Source of the DNA: Desulfovibrionaceae bacterium
Lineage (GTDB): Bacteria > Desulfobacterota > Desulfovibrionia > Desulfovibrionales > Desulfovibrionaceae
Reading direction: 5' to 3'
DNA length: 40,770 nt
Assembly: GCA_015233395.1 (NCBI GenBank)
Contig: JADFXV010000021.1
Span: 1 to 40,770 of the forward strand
Position 1 is the stretch's first letter; every line of letters starts with the position of its first letter. This document shows positions 38,882 through 40,770 of the stretch, one piece after another. The position numbers were made by a program, and so were the translations under genes. The notes beneath the pieces were generated by a model. That model was given only the letters and a program-made list of their open reading frames with translations. It was not told where the DNA came from and ran no database searches.

Positions 38882-39076
38882 TCAGGCCGCTTCCTTGATG
38901 CCGAGCAGTTTGGCGGGGCAGCCCAGGCCGGCGAGATGTTTTGCTACCCGCTTGGACTTTTTGCGCCCGCTCAAAAAATGCGAGACAAGGGAGCTGTCAC
39001 AGCCCAGGGCTTCGGCTACATCTTTATTTCTGAGCCCTTTGCGGACCAGCCAAGCACGAACTTCGCGGCTTTTCAT
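38882..39076 (-). CDS. Small HTH protein (Ner/Cro-like)
   Basis: 64 residues from the ATG at 39076, which overlaps the upstream stop as ATGA; an ATG at 39091 is the alternative. One HTH fills most of it: REVRAWLVRKGLRNKDVAEA, LGCDSSLVSHFLSGRKKSKR. It sits just before the transposase, where Mu has ner, a negative regulator of early and repressor transcription. The same role is likely here. Confidence 0.82.
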   Translation of the reverse strand: MKSREVRAWLVRKGLRNKDVAEALGCDSSLVSHFLSGRKKSKRVAKHLAGLGCPAKLLGIKEAA

Positions 39077-39519
39077 CTGATCCGCCCCCATACTTCCCTC
39101 TTGCGCCGGCCATGCTTGCGCTCTTCGACAGTCAAACGCCCAAGTTCAAAGACCGGCACATCGCGCGGATGCAAGACCATGAAGCCCGCGCCGCCCAGTG
39201 CCGCCTCCAGGATAGTGGTGTCGTCGAGGATAACCGCCAAGGCTGCGGCGTATTCCAACGGCAGACGGCGGTCGTTCTTGGCTCCGGACGTCCAATTATT
39301 GATGGTGTGGATGGAGACATTTTCGCCGACCAGGCGGGAAAGCTCGGAGGTAACATATTCGCGGTCCAGACCGGAGCGGGCCAAAGCGGCTGTGAGCGCT
39401 TCTTTGACGGCCTCATGCGTCCGCAGGGCACCGGCCCGCATCCCGGCGGTCGGAAGACTGGACAGCGGGAGGGTCAATTGGACCAACCCCTTGTCAGCCC
39501 CTTCCTGTCTTTTAGACAT
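39073..39519 (-). CDS. First early gene, HTH-type regulator
   Basis: 148 residues with GGGGAG before the ATG. A central helical region (AVKEALTAALARSGLDREYV, SIHTINNWTSGAKNDRRLPL) looks like an HTH DNA-binding domain of the kind seen in phage CII-like regulators, followed by ALAVILDDTTILEAALGGAG. It is the first gene read from the early promoter and faces the repressor. A second Ner-type or switch regulator is inferred. Confidence 0.75.
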   Translation of the reverse strand: MSKRQEGADKGLVQLTLPLSSLPTAGMRAGALRTHEAVKEALTAALARSGLDREYVTSELSRLVGENVSIHTINNWTSGAKNDRRLPLEYAAALAVILDDTTILEAALGGAGFMVLHPRDVPVFELGRLTVEERKHGRRKREVWGRIR

Positions 39520-39709
39520 TGCACTCCCCGGCGAAGGCGTTTAAAAAAGTAAACCAAAGGTCACTTTTGTGAACTATTGGAAACAAGAACTAAAGGCTGG
39601 TTCGTTAGCTGTCAATCAAAAAGTTGGTTTAAAGTTAACTTTTTGAAATATTTTTTAAACCAAATTTAACTAATTGTAATAATTAGATTCTGTCGGGATG
39701 ATAGGAATT
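39520..39709. promoter_or_regulatory. Repressor/early switch region with two operator-like inverted repeats
   Basis: AT-rich gap between divergent early and repressor genes. Inverted repeat 1 is AAAAGT-N12-ACTTTT (39545-39568). Inverted repeat 2 is TCAAAAAGTT-N10/11-AACTTTTTGA (39616-39646). Their centres are about 75 bases apart, close to seven DNA turns. AAACCAA motifs occur at 39551 and 39658 and inverted at 39624. For the repressor a weak pair starting with TTGAAA at 39643-39648 is possible; its -35 would lie in repeat 2, which suggests autoregulation. Confidence 0.7.
39587..39615 (-). promoter_or_regulatory. Candidate early promoter
   Basis: On the - strand a perfect -35 TTGACA (39615-39610) is followed after 17 bases by TAGTTC (39592-39587), a weak -10. 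Transcription would start near 39580, about 60 bases before the first early gene. It lies between the two inverted repeats, as expected for a repressed early promoter. Confidence 0.5.
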
Positions 39710-40534
39710 ATGGCGATTGAAAGTTCAGTTGAAAGTTCGGGTCTCCAACTTTCAACCGAGGAATTCGAGCAGATCTGGGCCAGACTGAAGCTGGCTACTT
39801 CATCTGTTTCAGATGTAGACTTGGCTGAGGCCCTTGAGGTGAAGCAAGGAACTATCTCCGTCACGAAGAAGAGGGCACAAATCCCACCAGTCTGGGTAAC
39901 GAAAATATCTAAGAAATATAAGATTTCCGCCGACTGGATTCTTTATGGCCAGGGCCAGATGGGTATGTGTTACCGGGTGGAGGGAGATGCTGCCGATCAA
40001 CGCGCCCAGGCGCTCGAAAGGGCTTCGCACTTCGCGGGCTACCTCAAGGCACTCCGTCAAGAGCGGCGGCTTTCTCACAGGGACTTGGCTACTCGGATAG
40101 GCGTGGACGCCAATACCATTCAAGCTTTCGAACTAGGCCAAATTCCCACGGAGTCTCAACTCCTCTCCTTGGCTAGGGCCCTGGGCTGCTCCGTCGATTT
40201 ACTTGTTGGGGTGCAAAAAGAAGCGGCTCATAAATCAATCGTGGGCGAGGAAACACGGGAGTTTTTGCCGGCCGATGACGATGTCAAAATTTCCGATCTT
40301 CTGACAAAAACGGCCAAAGTCCTTGAATCGGACACTATCTATCGCACAGCATTGACCAGTAACATCAATGCTTTTCACCAGGCCGTTCTCAGCGAAAAAA
40401 CGTTGGCTATTATGGAAAAGCGCATGTCAGATGTGGAGAAGAGGCTCGAAGGTCTTGAGAAGGAGAATGCAGCATTAAGGTGCGCAGGTGAGGCCTCGAA
40501 CCCATCGTCTAAGGCGGTGGGTGGCAACGGGTAG
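39710..40534 (+). CDS. Phage repressor with two HTH domains and a coiled-coil tail
   Basis: 274 residues from the ATG at 39710, with TAGGA 5 bases upstream; an ATG at 39698 has no site. Residues 20-80 resemble the CI/Bet-type N-terminal HTH (SDVDLAEALEVKQGTISVTK, ISKKYKISADWILYG). Residues 108-168 form an XRE-type HTH (LKALRQERRLSHRDLATRIG, then ALGCSVDLLVGV). The C-terminus is a coil (IMEKRMSDVEKRLEGLEKEN). No S24 peptidase domain exists, so RecA-triggered self-cleavage is not expected. Its place at the phage end, divergent from early genes, is that of Mu c. Confidence 0.85.
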   Translation: MAIESSVESSGLQLSTEEFEQIWARLKLATSSVSDVDLAEALEVKQGTISVTKKRAQIPPVWVTKISKKYKISADWILYGQGQMGMCYRVEGDAADQRAQALERASHFAGYLKALRQERRLSHRDLATRIGVDANTIQAFELGQIPTESQLLSLARALGCSVDLLVGVQKEAAHKSIVGEETREFLPADDDVKISDLLTKTAKVLESDTIYRTALTSNINAFHQAVLSEKTLAIMEKRMSDVEKRLEGLEKENAALRCAGEASNPSSKAVGGNG

Positions 40535-40770
40535 CCTGATTTTCGTTTTTTTCTGCCCAACAAGCTGGCTTTATTTATTTAATTCTGAAACTTCCCCCCG
40601 GGCGGCATCAACTGGCAAAATTCTCAAATTAAACTGAAGAAAAGTGGCATTTCCGGCAAAATTCTCAAATTGAAATTCTCCCTTCCTCTTGCCCTTAACC
40701 TCACAATCCACGCGGCCTCCCGGGATTTTGGCCCTTCGTTCCTATTTCTCAATCTGCCTTAAAAACACTA
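40535..40770. repeat. Phage-end region with 17-bp repeats, likely transposase binding sites
   Basis: No gene is visible here. GGCAAAATTCTCAAATT occurs exactly at 40614-40630 and 40655-40671, and shorter related pieces (AAATTCTC at 40673-40680, TTTCTCAAT at 40745-40753) follow. In Mu the transposase binds several related sites within about 180 bases of the end beside the repressor, and these repeats fit that place. A T-run at 40547-40553 may end repressor transcription but has only a weak hairpin before it. The exact phage terminus and host junction cannot be fixed. Confidence 0.6.

Noticed and set aside
40535-40770. Exact prophage terminus at the final ACA near 40767
   Set aside because: Without the other end or the target duplication the terminus cannot be located from this sequence.

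Overview
The window is almost entirely one transposable, Mu-like prophage in a GC-rich Gram-negative host. The gene style (dense, GC-rich, many 4-bp ATGA overlaps, small cysteine-rich early proteins) resembles prophages of sulfate reducers such as Desulfovibrionaceae, but that assignment is inference: no certain host gene is visible. The right edge (about 40.6-40.77 kb) holds repeats that look like the repressor-side end of the phage. The left edge (position 1) cuts into the tail-fibre cluster, so the other phage end lies outside.

Layout, read from the right in transcription order. (1) 39.7-40.5 kb, + strand: a repressor with two HTH domains and no protease domain. (2) 39.5-39.7 kb: a control region with two inverted repeats and a TTGACA promoter facing left. 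(3) 39.5-28.8 kb, - strand: early and middle operon with two small regulators, a MuA-type DDE transposase, a MuB-type ATPase, HTH proteins, Mu Gam, a run of small accessory genes (paired zinc-knuckle proteins, an HD-domain protein, small membrane proteins), GemA/gp16, a Mor-type activator, a secreted HNH nuclease and a phage-encoded HU. (4) 28.8-26.7 kb, - strand: an AT-rich membrane-protein moron and a BRO-N gene. (5) 20.77-26.66 kb, + strand: the packaging and portal module (gp27/gp28 terminase, gp29 portal, MuF with a C-terminal toxin-like nuclease domain, gpG, a zinc-ribbon protein). (6) 20.6-0 kb, - strand: lysis genes, gpI protease with nested gpZ scaffold, Mu-type capsid genes, then a P2-type contractile tail (FI, FII, E/E', tape measure, U, X, D, V, W, J, I) and tail fibres.

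The phage therefore combines Mu transposition and a Mu head with a P2-style tail. The most striking architectural point is that the packaging module is inverted: flipping 20.7-26.7 kb alone would restore the standard Mu gene order. Other points of note are an 89-bp tandem duplication that breaks a small gene coupled to the secreted nuclease, an 11-G tract at the end of an early gene, a -1 frameshift site in the tail chaperone, a D tail protein split over two overlapping frames, and a MuF-linked nuclease domain without an obvious immunity gene. I saw no tRNA, rRNA, CRISPR array or IS element.
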